NCBI GenBank assembly: GCA_023426245.1
Contig: JAFABB010000034.1
Coordinates: forward strand, 1 to 64,000
From: Bacillota bacterium
Lineage (GTDB): Bacteria; Bacillota; UBA4882; UBA8346
Length of the DNA: 64,000 bases
Reading direction: 5' to 3'
Shown piece by piece: positions 51,227-60,759 of this stretch (within the stretch, counting starts at the first letter, position 1; each line of letters opens with the position of its first letter). The position numbers and the translations under genes were made by a program. The notes beneath the pieces are model-generated. The model did not search any database and was not told where the DNA came from. It saw nothing but the letters and a program-made list of their open reading frames with translations.

Positions 51227-53833
51227 TTAGGATTTTCCAAAAGCTTCCCGATAAATGGCTTCAATCTCCGAAACTAGCGGCATCCTTGGATTGGTGCCAG
51301 TGGTTTGGTCATTGAATGCGATATCAGCCATCTCCCGCAATTCTTTTTCAAAGGCTTTAGCATTGACACCTGCTTCGGCCAAGGTTAACGGGATATTAAT
51401 CTGCTTCATTAGATCCTTAATAGCATTCACCAAACTCGTGACTCCTTCTTGAGTGGTTGAAGCGGGAAGCCCTAACATTTTTGCAATCGCAGCATACCTT
51501 TCACCGGCCATTGGATATTCATACTGCGGAAAAGCAGCAAATTTTGTCGGCGGTTGAGCATTATACTGAATCACATAGGGTAACAATATCGCATTGGCCC
51601 GCCCGTGAGGAATATGAAACTTTCCGCCCAAAATATGGGCCATGCCATGATTTACTCCTAAGAAAGCGTTTGTAAAAGCCATCCCGGCAATACAGGAAGC
51701 ATTATGCATTTTTTCCCGGGCTATTTTATCATGGCCGTCTTTATAGGCCCTTGGTAAATATTCAAAAACGAGTTTAACTGCTTTTTCGGCCAGCGCGTCG
51801 GTATAATCGGAAGCCATTACCGATACATAGGCCTCAAGCGCATGGGTTAAAACATCCATTCCGGTGTCTGCCGTAACCGACTGAGGAACTGACAGCACCA
51901 GTTCCGGGTCAATGATTGCGATATCCGGGGTTAACTCATAATCAGCCAATGGATATTTAATATTTCGCTTTTTATCTGTAATGACAGCAAATGCGGTTAC
52001 TTCGGAACCTGTACCGGAAGTTGTCGGTATCGCCACAAAAGTAGCTTTCTTTCCCAAATCCGGGAATTTGAAGGCTCTTTTACGGATATCTGCAAATTTT
52101 AATCGCAAAGACTCGAATTCAGTATCCGGATGTTCGTAGAATAGCCACATACCTTTCGCGGCATCAATGGCCGACCCACCACCAAGCGCAATAATTAAAT
52201 CCGGCTGATAGGTATTGAGCTCTTTAACTCCATTCATCACCGTTTCCACTGAAGGATCCGGTTCCACATCGGAAAAGATCCGATAATCAATCCCGACTTT
52301 TTCTAATTGATAGGTTACCTTATCGGCGAAATTCAATCTTACCATAAATGGATCCGTGACAATGAAAGCTTTCTTGCCTTTGATCTTACTCAAATATTGT
52401 AATGACCCATACTCGAAATAAATCTTGGGCGGAACCTTGAACCATTTCATCCGGTCACGCCGGAGGGCGACCCGTTTGATATTGAGGAGATTCCGGACAC
52501 TGACATTATCGGTAGTTGAATTATGGCCCATCGAACCGCAACCCAGCGTCAACGAAGGTGTATTGGTATTATAAAGATCTCCGATAGCTCCGTGGGAGGA
52601 TGGTGAATTGATTAATAAACGGCCTGTGCGCAAACGGTTTGCAAATTCATCAATTACTGCCTCATTTTCCGAATGGAGCACTGCCGAATGCCCGAGTCCC
52701 CCGAATTCAGTAATTTGCTCGCAGCGTTTGATTCCTTCGTGATAATCTTCAACTACATAAAAGGCCAAAATGGGGCTTAGTTTTTCCCGGGAGAGCGGAT
52801 ATTCCGGCCCGACCCCTTCAAGCTCCGCCACTAGAATCTTTGTATGGGCGGGAACTTTTATTCCGGCAATCTCTGCAATTTTAGTCGCCGGTTGCCCGAC
52901 AACAACAGCATTCATACAATCATGGGTTGAATCAATAGCTACCTTCGATAAACGGTCAATCTCATCAGGTTTTAGGAAGTAGCAACCATACTCAGTCATT
53001 AAAGACTTAACTTTTTCAGCAACTTCCCTATCTACAACTACAGACTGCTCAGAAGCACAAATTGTGCCGTTATCAAAAGTTTTGCTTAAAATTAAGTCGG
53101 TTACGGCCCGTTTGATATTAGCAGTTTTTTCAATGTAACAGGGTACATTTCCAGGGCCGACACCCAACGCCGGTTTCCCACATGAATAAGCGGCTTGCAC
53201 CATGTTAGTCCCTCCGGTTGCCAAGACGATACTGATTCCAGGATGATTCATTAAAAGATTGGTTGCTTCAATGGAAGGTTTTTCAATCCATCCAATACAA
53301 TTTTCAGGAGCCCCTGCAGCAACTGCCGCTTCCAACATTACTATAGCCGCAGCAATACTTGATTTGATAGCTTTGGGATGAAAACTGAAAATAATCGGAT
53401 TCCGGGTCTTTACACTGATTAAGCATTTAAACATCGTGGTGGAAGTAGGATTGGTTACCGGAGTGACTCCGGCGATGACGCCGATGGGTTCTGCCACTTT
53501 CATAAATCCTTCTTCCACATTCTCCTCGATTACCCCCACTGTTTTTTCACTTTTAATATTATGATAGACTTCTTCAGTGGAAAAGAGATTTTTGGTAATT
53601 TTATCTTCATAGACACCCATGCCTGTTTCATCCACAGCTTGTCTGGCCAATTCCATATGTTTGTCGATTCCGGCCAGGGCCATCGCTTTTACAATGGCAT
53701 CAATTTTTTGTTGATCATAGCTCATAAATTTGTCCCTAGCTATCATTGCTCGCTGTACCAATTCGTCAACCTGCCTGCTGGCATCGGCTTTTCCATCCGG
53801 ATTTACTTGTTTCGTCAATTCTTTTTTCTCCAT
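51227..53833 (-). CDS. adhE: Bifunctional acetaldehyde-CoA/alcohol dehydrogenase
   Basis: 868 aa, normal length. N-terminal aldehyde dehydrogenase half: PTSTTMFKCLISVKTRNPII, and the catalytic Cys in DNGTICASEQSVV. C-terminal iron alcohol dehydrogenase half: IIALGGGSAIDAAKGMW, TADTGMDVLTHALEAYVS and HGMAHILGGKFHIPHGRANA supply the metal ligands. It reduces acetyl-CoA to ethanol using two NADH and forms spirosomes in relatives. Ribosome site AAAGGAGG. Promoter with Rex-type sites lies at 53954-54058. Main ethanol-forming enzyme here. Confidence 0.97.
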   Translation of the reverse strand: MEKKELTKQVNPDGKADASRQVDELVQRAMIARDKFMSYDQQKIDAIVKAMALAGIDKHMELARQAVDETGMGVYEDKITKNLFSTEEVYHNIKSEKTVGVIEENVEEGFMKVAEPIGVIAGVTPVTNPTSTTMFKCLISVKTRNPIIFSFHPKAIKSSIAAAIVMLEAAVAAGAPENCIGWIEKPSIEATNLLMNHPGISIVLATGGTNMVQAAYSCGKPALGVGPGNVPCYIEKTANIKRAVTDLILSKTFDNGTICASEQSVVVDREVAEKVKSLMTEYGCYFLKPDEIDRLSKVAIDSTHDCMNAVVVGQPATKIAEIAGIKVPAHTKILVAELEGVGPEYPLSREKLSPILAFYVVEDYHEGIKRCEQITEFGGLGHSAVLHSENEAVIDEFANRLRTGRLLINSPSSHGAIGDLYNTNTPSLTLGCGSMGHNSTTDNVSVRNLLNIKRVALRRDRMKWFKVPPKIYFEYGSLQYLSKIKGKKAFIVTDPFMVRLNFADKVTYQLEKVGIDYRIFSDVEPDPSVETVMNGVKELNTYQPDLIIALGGGSAIDAAKGMWLFYEHPDTEFESLRLKFADIRKRAFKFPDLGKKATFVAIPTTSGTGSEVTAFAVITDKKRNIKYPLADYELTPDIAIIDPELVLSVPQSVTADTGMDVLTHALEAYVSVMASDYTDALAEKAVKLVFEYLPRAYKDGHDKIAREKMHNASCIAGMAFTNAFLGVNHGMAHILGGKFHIPHGRANAILLPYVIQYNAQPPTKFAAFPQYEYPMAGERYAAIAKMLGLPASTTQEGVTSLVNAIKDLMKQINIPLTLAEAGVNAKAFEKELREMADIAFNDQTTGTNPRMPLVSEIEAIYREAFGKS

Positions 53834-53953
53834 CGTTCAAACCTCCTTTTATTTGACTCTGGCAAGACTTTGATATACATTGATAAAACAAAATCATTAG
53901 GCGGCTCTCAATAATATGTACATCCTCAACTATGATATGCGGCAACACTCCAT

Positions 53954-54058
53954 TTGTTAAATTTTTAACAATCATTGTTAAAAAAATAACTTCTCGTTTG
54001 CCTTTATTGTACCCCAGATTGATATTTTTGTAAAGATTGTTTGTGATTTCTTTTACAA
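53954..54058 (-). promoter_or_regulatory. adhE promoter with three Rex-type sites
   Basis: TTGTTAAATTTTTAACAA (53954-53971) is a perfect palindromic Rex site. TTGTTAAAAAAATAACTT (53975-53992) is a weaker second. TTGTGATTTCTTTTACAA (54041-54058) is a third. The minus-strand promoter has TTTACA (54034-54029) and TACAAT (54011-54006), spacer 17 bp. The first two sites lie downstream of the start and the third just upstream of the -35 element. Confidence 0.8.
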
Positions 54059-54185
54059 AGTATAATAAAAACTCCACTAAATCTCATAAATAAGCCTTCT
54101 TTAATATTCGGTCCAATCAAAATGGAAAGAATCGATGGAATCTTCAGAAACATATATATGACTTGCTGATGCAACATTTATAAAT

Positions 54186-54809
54186 TCATTCATTTCCAGC
54201 AATAAAGTGGAACAACGTAGCCAATCCCGCTGCTAAATCCTCATTGCGAACAACTACATCATTTGAAACCCGAATCATAACCGGTGCAAAATTCCAAATG
54301 GCCTTAATGCCGGAATGAATCAATCGATCAGCTGAGTTTTGAGCTGAGGGGGCCGGTACAGTAATGATACCTACCTTGATGTTTAGGCGTCCAACGATAT
54401 GATTAAGTTCTGAAATAGGGAATATTTGACAGCCATTGATCTTGGTCCCCATCACGTGAGGATCATTATCAAATAAGGCTACAATACGAAGTCCATAACG
54501 ATTAAAACCCGGATAATCGATAATCGCGCGGCCCAATTTCCCAACTCCAATCAAAACCGCTTCATTCACATTCTTGAGTCCCAGGATTTCCTCCAAGTTA
54601 TTTTTTAATTCCTCGACATGATAACCAACACCCGGTGTACCCAGAGCATCAAAAAGCATTAAATCCCTGCGAATTTGGACAGCATTGATTTGGACAGCTT
54701 TTGCCATCTCTTCGGAGGAAACATATTTCAACCCATGCTCAGCACATTCACAAACAAATCGGTAATAATGAGGCAGGCGTTTTAAGGTAAATTTAGGAAC
54801 CTGAATCAT
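54186..54809 (-). CDS. rex: Redox-sensing repressor Rex, copy 2
   Basis: 207 aa from ATG at 54809, chosen because the family begins KFTLKRLPHYYRFV; an in-frame GTG seven codons upstream is an alternative. Winged helix with INAVQIRRDLMLFDALG, Rossmann NADH domain with VLIGVGKLGRAIIDYPG, LRIVALFDNDPHVMG and KVGIITVPAPSAQNSADRLI. Lies between adhE and hydA copy 2, all on the minus strand. Its recognition helix differs from copy 1, which may give different operator preference. Confidence 0.9.
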   Translation of the reverse strand: MIQVPKFTLKRLPHYYRFVCECAEHGLKYVSSEEMAKAVQINAVQIRRDLMLFDALGTPGVGYHVEELKNNLEEILGLKNVNEAVLIGVGKLGRAIIDYPGFNRYGLRIVALFDNDPHVMGTKINGCQIFPISELNHIVGRLNIKVGIITVPAPSAQNSADRLIHSGIKAIWNFAPVMIRVSNDVVVRNEDLAAGLATLFHFIAGNE

Positions 54810-54847
54810 GGATTCACTCAAAATGATCACCCGCTTTTTAACAAAGT

Positions 54848-54977
54848 AAAAAACCAAAAGCCGGAAATCGAGGAATCGTAGCCGGAAATATCCATCGCAA
54901 TCTGCTACACCTTCGGTATAATTCAGATATCGTACTGGCTATCTCCAAACCGGTTCCTGGTTTCCGACTTTTGGTTT
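54848..54977. repeat. Long inverted repeat between rex copy 2 and hydA copy 2
   Basis: AAACCAAAAGCCGGAAA (about 54850-54867) and TTTCCGACTTTTGGTTT (54961-54977) are imperfect inverted repeats flanking about 95 bp. Inside, GCCGGAAAT recurs at 54891. It could be a MITE, a processing site or a terminator between the two genes. Confidence 0.5.
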
Positions 54978-55003
54978 CTAATTCTGACTCCTTAGCTAGC
55001 TGT

Positions 55004-57010
55004 TTATTTCCCTAATTTATTCAATACTTTGTCTCTAAATACTTTAGAGACTTTGTCGGCTGAAACTCCATCAATCACTTCTTCATTAATCCGGATGGAG
55101 GGGCTTTGCTTACAACTTTCCAAACAAAATGTGGCATGAAGATTGACTTTATCTTTGACTCCGGCTTCATCGGCCTGACGAGTGAACTCTTTAAGGGTAT
55201 CATAAGAACCGTTTAGGTAACAACAAGTACCCACACAAACCGCGATATCCATTTTGTTATTTTGTTCACTTTTCAAAATTTCGATATCTTCACCGGTAAT
55301 TCTGGCACGGCTGGCATAATGAGTATGCAAGCTATGATGCGCTTCTTCACTGTTGGGTTTTTTAAGCCATTTATCATAGAACTTAGCCACTACTGGATTA
55401 TCCTGAGATTTTCGAAGTTGGGAAAGTTTATCGGCATTATAAATCCCTTTCGCCCTTGCCTTTTTGATGTCAGTGGTTGCCGCAATCGGTTGTCCAGCAC
55501 CGCCGATGCATCCACCAGGGCAAGCCATCACTTCTATCAAATCATATTTTGCTTCTCCCGATTTGACTTTGGTTAACAAATTCTTGGCATTGGCCAGACC
55601 ATGAACAACCGCGACTTTAATCTCATTACCTTTGATCATTACACTAAATTCCTTGAGACCTTTAAATCCACGGACCGCTTCAAAGTTGACCTGTTCCAGT
55701 TCTTCGCCGGTCAGTGCCTCATAAGCGGCACGAAGTGAAGCTTCCGCCACACCACCGGATGCCCCGAAGATGACTCCGGCGCCGGTACCAAACCCAAATG
55801 GGGTATCAAACGCTTCGGTTTCAATATTATCAAATACCAAACCGGATTCACGAATCATTTGCGCAAGCTCCTGGGTTGTAAGAACCAAATCTACGTCAGG
55901 AACACCATCGGTACTAAATTCTGGCCTGGTCCGCTCAAATTTCTTTGCCGTACAAGGCATAATTGAAACAACAAAAATATCTTTGGCCTCTTTACCAAGT
56001 TCTTTCGCCCAATAACGTTTTACCATGGAACCGAACATTTGTTGCGGTGAACGGCAAGAAGACAGGTTATTCAAATACTCCGGCTCATTATGCTCAGCGT
56101 ATTTTACCCAGGCCGGACAACAAGATGTGAATTGAGGCAAACGGTCACCTTTTTTAAACCGTTCCAGAAACTCAGTGGCTTCCTCCATAATCGTTAAGTC
56201 TGCTGCAATGGCGGTATCAAAAACCTTATCAAAACCCAATCGTTTCAAAGCAGCAACCATTTTACCGGTAACGATTTCACCAGCCGGCAAACCGAATTCT
56301 TCTCCGAGCGCAACCCGGACAGCCGGCGCCACTTGGACTACAACCAGTTTCTCTTTTTGATTGATGGCATCCCAAGCCCTATCGACTTCTGACTTAATCG
56401 TGAGGGCGCCTGTGGGGCAGACCGCGCTACACTGGCCGCAATTGACGCACTCCACCTCAGATATGGATTTGCCGAATGCTGGTGTAACCTGGACTTTTGA
56501 ACCACGGTTGGCAAAGTCTAAAATCCCAATACCTTGGACTTCAGAACAAGTCCGGACACAATCACCGCAAAGAATACACTTATTGGGATTTCGAACAATA
56601 GAAGTCCCGGCATCATCAATCGGCAATTTAACATCGCGCTCTCCAAAACGGACCTTCCGGACTCCGTAACGGTTGGCCAACTCCTGTAATTTACAATGAC
56701 CGTTCTTTTCACAGGTAGTACAATCCCGGTCATGATTGGCCAATAATAACTCAAGGACAGTCCGGCGAATCCGCTGAACCCGCGGGCTATTGGTAAAAAT
56801 TTTCATTCCGGGTACCGGAGGAGTAGAACATGAGGCCATAACACCGCGGCCTTCTTGTTCAACTACACACATCCGGCAAGCACCGTAAATGCTTAGTTCA
56901 GAATTATAACAAAATGTTGGGACGTCAATCCCGGCTTTCCGGATTAGTTCCAATAGAGTTTTGGCGCCGTTAATCTCTACGACTTGATTATCGATAATTA
57001 CAGTATCCAT
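55004..57010 (-). CDS. hydA: Catalytic [FeFe] hydrogenase HydA, copy 2, with fused [2Fe-2S] domain
   Basis: 668 aa. Same order of modules as copy 1: CYNSELSIYGACRMC, HDRDCTTCEKNGHC, CILCGDCVRTC, CVNCGQCSAVCPTGAL, and H-cluster motifs FTSCCPAWVKY, MPCTAKKFER, MACPGGCIGG. After about residue 585 a C-terminal thioredoxin-like [2Fe-2S] domain is fused (CVGTCCYLNGS, FCLESCKQ). In copy 1 this domain is a separate gene, so the two operons show the split and fused states. Ribosome site AAGGAGGGG. Confidence 0.95.
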   Translation of the reverse strand: MDTVIIDNQVVEINGAKTLLELIRKAGIDVPTFCYNSELSIYGACRMCVVEQEGRGVMASCSTPPVPGMKIFTNSPRVQRIRRTVLELLLANHDRDCTTCEKNGHCKLQELANRYGVRKVRFGERDVKLPIDDAGTSIVRNPNKCILCGDCVRTCSEVQGIGILDFANRGSKVQVTPAFGKSISEVECVNCGQCSAVCPTGALTIKSEVDRAWDAINQKEKLVVVQVAPAVRVALGEEFGLPAGEIVTGKMVAALKRLGFDKVFDTAIAADLTIMEEATEFLERFKKGDRLPQFTSCCPAWVKYAEHNEPEYLNNLSSCRSPQQMFGSMVKRYWAKELGKEAKDIFVVSIMPCTAKKFERTRPEFSTDGVPDVDLVLTTQELAQMIRESGLVFDNIETEAFDTPFGFGTGAGVIFGASGGVAEASLRAAYEALTGEELEQVNFEAVRGFKGLKEFSVMIKGNEIKVAVVHGLANAKNLLTKVKSGEAKYDLIEVMACPGGCIGGAGQPIAATTDIKKARAKGIYNADKLSQLRKSQDNPVVAKFYDKWLKKPNSEEAHHSLHTHYASRARITGEDIEILKSEQNNKMDIAVCVGTCCYLNGSYDTLKEFTRQADEAGVKDKVNLHATFCLESCKQSPSIRINEEVIDGVSADKVSKVFRDKVLNKLGK

Positions 57011-57014
57011 ATCC

Positions 57015-58892
57015 TTACCCCTCCTTGATAGCTTTAAATGGGCAAGTATTCATACAAGCGCCGCATTTAATGCATTTTTCACTATCGATTACATACGGTT
57101 TCTTAATCTCTCCACTGATAGCCTTGACGGGGCATACCTTGCTGCACTTGCTACATCCCTTACAAAGCTGCGGGTCGATACTATAACCGGCAAAAGCTTT
57201 ACATTCCTTCGTCGGGCATTTCTTATCCCTTACATGAGCGATAAACTCATCCTTGAAATATTTCAGCATCGACAATACCGGATTTGGCGCTGTCTTACCC
57301 AAGCCACACAAAGAAGCATCCTTGATCACCTGTGCCAGATCTTCCAATGTATCGATGTCTTCCATTTTTCCTTCAGCCTTGACAGCCCGTTCCAAGATCT
57401 CCAGCAAACGTTTAGTACCCTCACGGCAGGGAACACATTTACCACAGGACTCATTTTGGATAAAGTTCATGAAGAAGCGTGCCATTTCTACCATACAGTT
57501 GTCTTCGTCCATGACCACCAATCCGCCGGAACCCACCATGGCCCCGATTGAACTTAAGGAATCGAAATCCAGTTTCATGTCTAAATGCTGTTCGGTAAGA
57601 TACCCGCCGGACGGCCCACCGATCTGGACTGCTTTAAATTTCTTGCCGTTCCGAATACCGCCACCGATTGTAAATACAATCTCCCGCAAAGTGACACCCA
57701 ACGGTACTTCGATAAGCCCTGTATTGGCAACCTTACCGGTTAAAGCGAAAGTTTTGGTTCCCGGACTTTTCTCGGTTCCGAAGCTTGAAAACCAACTGGC
57801 TCCTTTGCTCATAATCGGCGGCACATTAGCGTAGGTCTCCACATTATTGATCAAGGTTGGTTTGCCCCAGAGACCTGCATTAGCCGGAAACGGTGGCTTC
57901 GGACGAGGCATTCCTCTTTGACCCTCAATGGATGCCATTAAAGCGGTTTCTTCACCACAAACAAATGCGCCTGCGCCTTCTTTAATATGAAGGTCAAAGT
58001 TGAAGCCTGTTCCCAAGATATTCTGGCCTAAGAGCCCGTTTTCACGTGCTGATTCAACAGCCAGTTTCAGCCGTTGCACTGCCAGCGGATACTCGGCCCG
58101 CACATAAATGTAACCTTCGTCTGCTCCAACTGCAAAAGCGGCAATCGCCATTCCTTCAATTACCTTAAAAGGATCACCTTCCATAACGCTACGATCCATG
58201 AACGCGCCCGGATCCCCTTCATCACCGTTACAAATGACATATTTCTTAGTACCTGTTGCAACACGCGTCAAATCCCATTTTCGCCCGGTTGGAAACCCGC
58301 CGCCGCCTCGGCCACGCAGTCCGGAGCGAATCATTTCCTGACAAACTTCTTCCGGTTTCATCTCCGTTAGTGCCTTAGCAAGAGCAACATAACCGTCTTT
58401 AGCAATATACTCCCGGATCTCTTCTGGATCGATAGCGCCACAATGCTCCAGGGTATTACGGTTTTGGTGCTTATAAAACGGAATACTCATTTCTTCCGCA
58501 AAAGCCTCTCCGCTTACCGGATCGTGATACAATAACCGCTCAACAGATTTACCGGAAGACAATGTTTCAATAATCTCAGGCACATCTTCTTCCTTTACTT
58601 TGGTATAAAGAACACCGGAAGGTTCAATTCTTACGAGCGGGCCTTTTTCGCAAAAACCATGGCAACCACTGGTAACTACCGTAGTACCCGAACATCCGTC
58701 TTCCAGCATCATCTCCACAGACACGAAATTACCTTTGGCTTCAACGCTCCTTTTTAAAGCTTCATAAACTTTCAACGAGCCATTGGCAACACAACCTGTA
58801 CCGGCACAAATCAGTATCCGGCATTTTTCATTTTCATATCCTTTGCTCCACTTTTCCCGCAGTGTCTCCAATTGCTTTTTGGATTCTATCAT
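57015..58892 (-). CDS. hydB: NADH-binding flavoprotein subunit HydB (NuoF-like), copy 2
   Basis: 625 aa, identical in length to copy 1. CAGTGCVANGS at the N-terminus, LRGRGGGGFPTGRKW and CNGDEGDPGAFMDRS for FMN/NADH, ESCGKCVPCREGTKRLL for the NuoF cluster, and two C-terminal ferredoxin motifs (CKGCSKCSKVCPVKAI, CIKCGACMNTCPFKAI). It overlaps hydC by 4 bp. Partner of HydA copy 2 in a second electron-bifurcating hydrogenase. Confidence 0.95.
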   Translation of the reverse strand: MIESKKQLETLREKWSKGYENEKCRILICAGTGCVANGSLKVYEALKRSVEAKGNFVSVEMMLEDGCSGTTVVTSGCHGFCEKGPLVRIEPSGVLYTKVKEEDVPEIIETLSSGKSVERLLYHDPVSGEAFAEEMSIPFYKHQNRNTLEHCGAIDPEEIREYIAKDGYVALAKALTEMKPEEVCQEMIRSGLRGRGGGGFPTGRKWDLTRVATGTKKYVICNGDEGDPGAFMDRSVMEGDPFKVIEGMAIAAFAVGADEGYIYVRAEYPLAVQRLKLAVESARENGLLGQNILGTGFNFDLHIKEGAGAFVCGEETALMASIEGQRGMPRPKPPFPANAGLWGKPTLINNVETYANVPPIMSKGASWFSSFGTEKSPGTKTFALTGKVANTGLIEVPLGVTLREIVFTIGGGIRNGKKFKAVQIGGPSGGYLTEQHLDMKLDFDSLSSIGAMVGSGGLVVMDEDNCMVEMARFFMNFIQNESCGKCVPCREGTKRLLEILERAVKAEGKMEDIDTLEDLAQVIKDASLCGLGKTAPNPVLSMLKYFKDEFIAHVRDKKCPTKECKAFAGYSIDPQLCKGCSKCSKVCPVKAISGEIKKPYVIDSEKCIKCGACMNTCPFKAIKEG

Positions 58893-59416
58893 GCCTTAAC
58901 ACCTTCTTCCTCTAGAATCTTATCGATGATGATATTGATGGCATCCGCAGTCATCTGACCATATATCTGATCATTAATCATCACAACCGGTGCCAAGCCG
59001 CAAGCCCCCAAGCATGATACGGTTTCCAGAGTGAAGCGCATATCCGAAGTGGTTTTTTCGTCATTTACAAGTGCAAAACGCTTCCGGAGTGCATTTTTAA
59101 CTGATTCAGACCCCCGGACATGACAGGCCGTCCCGTCACATATCTTAACGACATATTTCCCCTTCGCTTCCAATGAAAATTGGGCGTAAAAGGTGGCCAC
59201 GCCAAATACGGTAGCGGGAGATAAATCCATCACGGTCGCAATATAAGTCAATATCTCTTCAGGGAGATAACGGTATTCATCCTGCACCTCCTGAAGGATA
59301 GGGATTAGCGCCGATTGCAATTTACCATGCCGGGCAATAATCTCGTTGACTCTATCAAATTTACGCCGCGGCACCATTGCATCCCCTTCTTTTTTTACTG
59401 CTTCAACTGCTGCCAT
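58889..59416 (-). CDS. hydC: HydC subunit (NuoE-like), copy 2
   Basis: 175 aa. ALIPILQEVQDEYRYLPEEI then CDGTACHVRGS and CLGACGLAP, the NuoE [2Fe-2S] ligands. An N-terminal extension of about 15 residues distinguishes it from copy 1. Starts ATG behind GGAAGGGG; 197 bp separate it from the phosphatase gene, and no Rex site is seen in that gap. Confidence 0.94.
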   Translation of the reverse strand: MAAVEAVKKEGDAMVPRRKFDRVNEIIARHGKLQSALIPILQEVQDEYRYLPEEILTYIATVMDLSPATVFGVATFYAQFSLEAKGKYVVKICDGTACHVRGSESVKNALRKRFALVNDEKTTSDMRFTLETVSCLGACGLAPVVMINDQIYGQMTADAINIIIDKILEEEGVKA

Positions 59417-59613
59417 TTAACATTCCCCTTCCATTTGTCGAAATGCAATTTATATTAACTTGTAATCGTTCTAATTTAGTCGATGCAGACTGGTATCGAA
59501 AAAAATCATCTTATAAAAACCGACTTCAATCACTGAAAGTTAAGCCCAATCCGCCTAAGAAAGAACTGTTACAAAAGATTTATCCGGGATATTCCAAAAA
59601 TTCACTGTCCCAC

Positions 59614-60759
59614 TTAGAAATATTCAACCATCACCTGTTTGCCGATATTGGCGAGTATATTAGAGATTTCGGTGACCACCTGCAGCTTAAGGCTTAAATT
59701 CAATGGCAAATCGGGATTCTGATGAGCCGGGTTTATTGCCCGTCCAACCAAAAAGCGGATTTCATCGCTTTGTAGTAATATTCTGGTTAAATCCACCGCT
59801 CCATTATGTTTGGCAGGAACATCCTCTAAAAGATAGCTCTGTTTTAAATATTCCAAGGTCTTGCTTAAGGTAATAATCCCTTCGGTCACTAAATCGATAC
59901 CTGGTAGGACTCCTACGGGAGGTACCTCGGGATCCATTTCATGGATGTCAACAGAGATTTCATGTTCTAAAAAACGGGCTACGATCGTGCCGGTTGTTCC
60001 TCCGCAAATTACTTTCTTACCTTTCTCGGCTTGTAACTTTTCAATTAGGATTCGATCATCCGCCTTTTCTTTAGGCGGTCCCACCGCAATAGTAACCGTC
60101 CTGGGTTCCCTGACCTGCAAAACCATTACCGTAGCATCATCCCCGGGATGACCGGCATATAATTCTTCACTAACTGAAAGCAGTCTTTTCGACATACTTT
60201 TGGCATTTACTACAGGTTGAGGCATTCTTTGCAAATAATCAGCCACATTTTCCCATTGCCAACCCAAGTTGAGCACCCCGCCAATCCCCGCATGTATAAT
60301 TCCGTCGGATACCGCCACCAAAATATCGCCAAGCGCCGCCTGAAAACGGGATTCCTTGATCTTTTTACCAAGTACCTCAGTCTCCCGAAAAGATACAGCT
60401 GCGATCCGCCCTCCGTGGATAAAAAAAGTGGATGGATTGTCAAATTCAACAATATAAATCTCGCCGTTCCACTTTGCCTGAATAATCGTAAAAGTGGAAT
60501 AGGCGAGCATCCTTTTTTGGCAAATCGGTAAAGTGTTGCCAACGGTATCCACCACTTCTTCCAAACTGGCGCCTTTCTCGAGCATCGTTGCAATAATTTT
60601 AACTGTCATTTTAGATAAAATATTAGCCTTAACACCACTGCCAAGACCGTCGGCCAATACTGCGACCACTGAATCGTCAGTCTTGACAACCTCAACATTA
60701 TCACCGCATAATTCTTCGCCGAATTTAGGGAGACTTGCCCATCCAGTATCAATAAACAT
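59614..60759 (-). CDS. PP2C/SpoIIE-type phosphatase with conserved C-terminal domain, copy 2
   Basis: About 381 aa, paralogue of 37995-39140. PPM domain: SVVAVLADGLGSGVKANILS, LVAVSDGIIHA and GDDATVMVLQ supply the metal-binding Asp residues. C-terminal domain has TIAVGPPKEKADDRILIEKL, KVICGGTTGTIVARFLEHEI and LPGIDLVTEGIITLSKTLEY, matching copy 1 segment by segment. Start ATG overlaps the hydS stop (TGATG). Probably the output of the sensory hydrogenase. Confidence 0.85.
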   Translation of the reverse strand: MFIDTGWASLPKFGEELCGDNVEVVKTDDSVVAVLADGLGSGVKANILSKMTVKIIATMLEKGASLEEVVDTVGNTLPICQKRMLAYSTFTIIQAKWNGEIYIVEFDNPSTFFIHGGRIAAVSFRETEVLGKKIKESRFQAALGDILVAVSDGIIHAGIGGVLNLGWQWENVADYLQRMPQPVVNAKSMSKRLLSVSEELYAGHPGDDATVMVLQVREPRTVTIAVGPPKEKADDRILIEKLQAEKGKKVICGGTTGTIVARFLEHEISVDIHEMDPEVPPVGVLPGIDLVTEGIITLSKTLEYLKQSYLLEDVPAKHNGAVDLTRILLQSDEIRFLVGRAINPAHQNPDLPLNLSLKLQVVTEISNILANIGKQVMVEYF

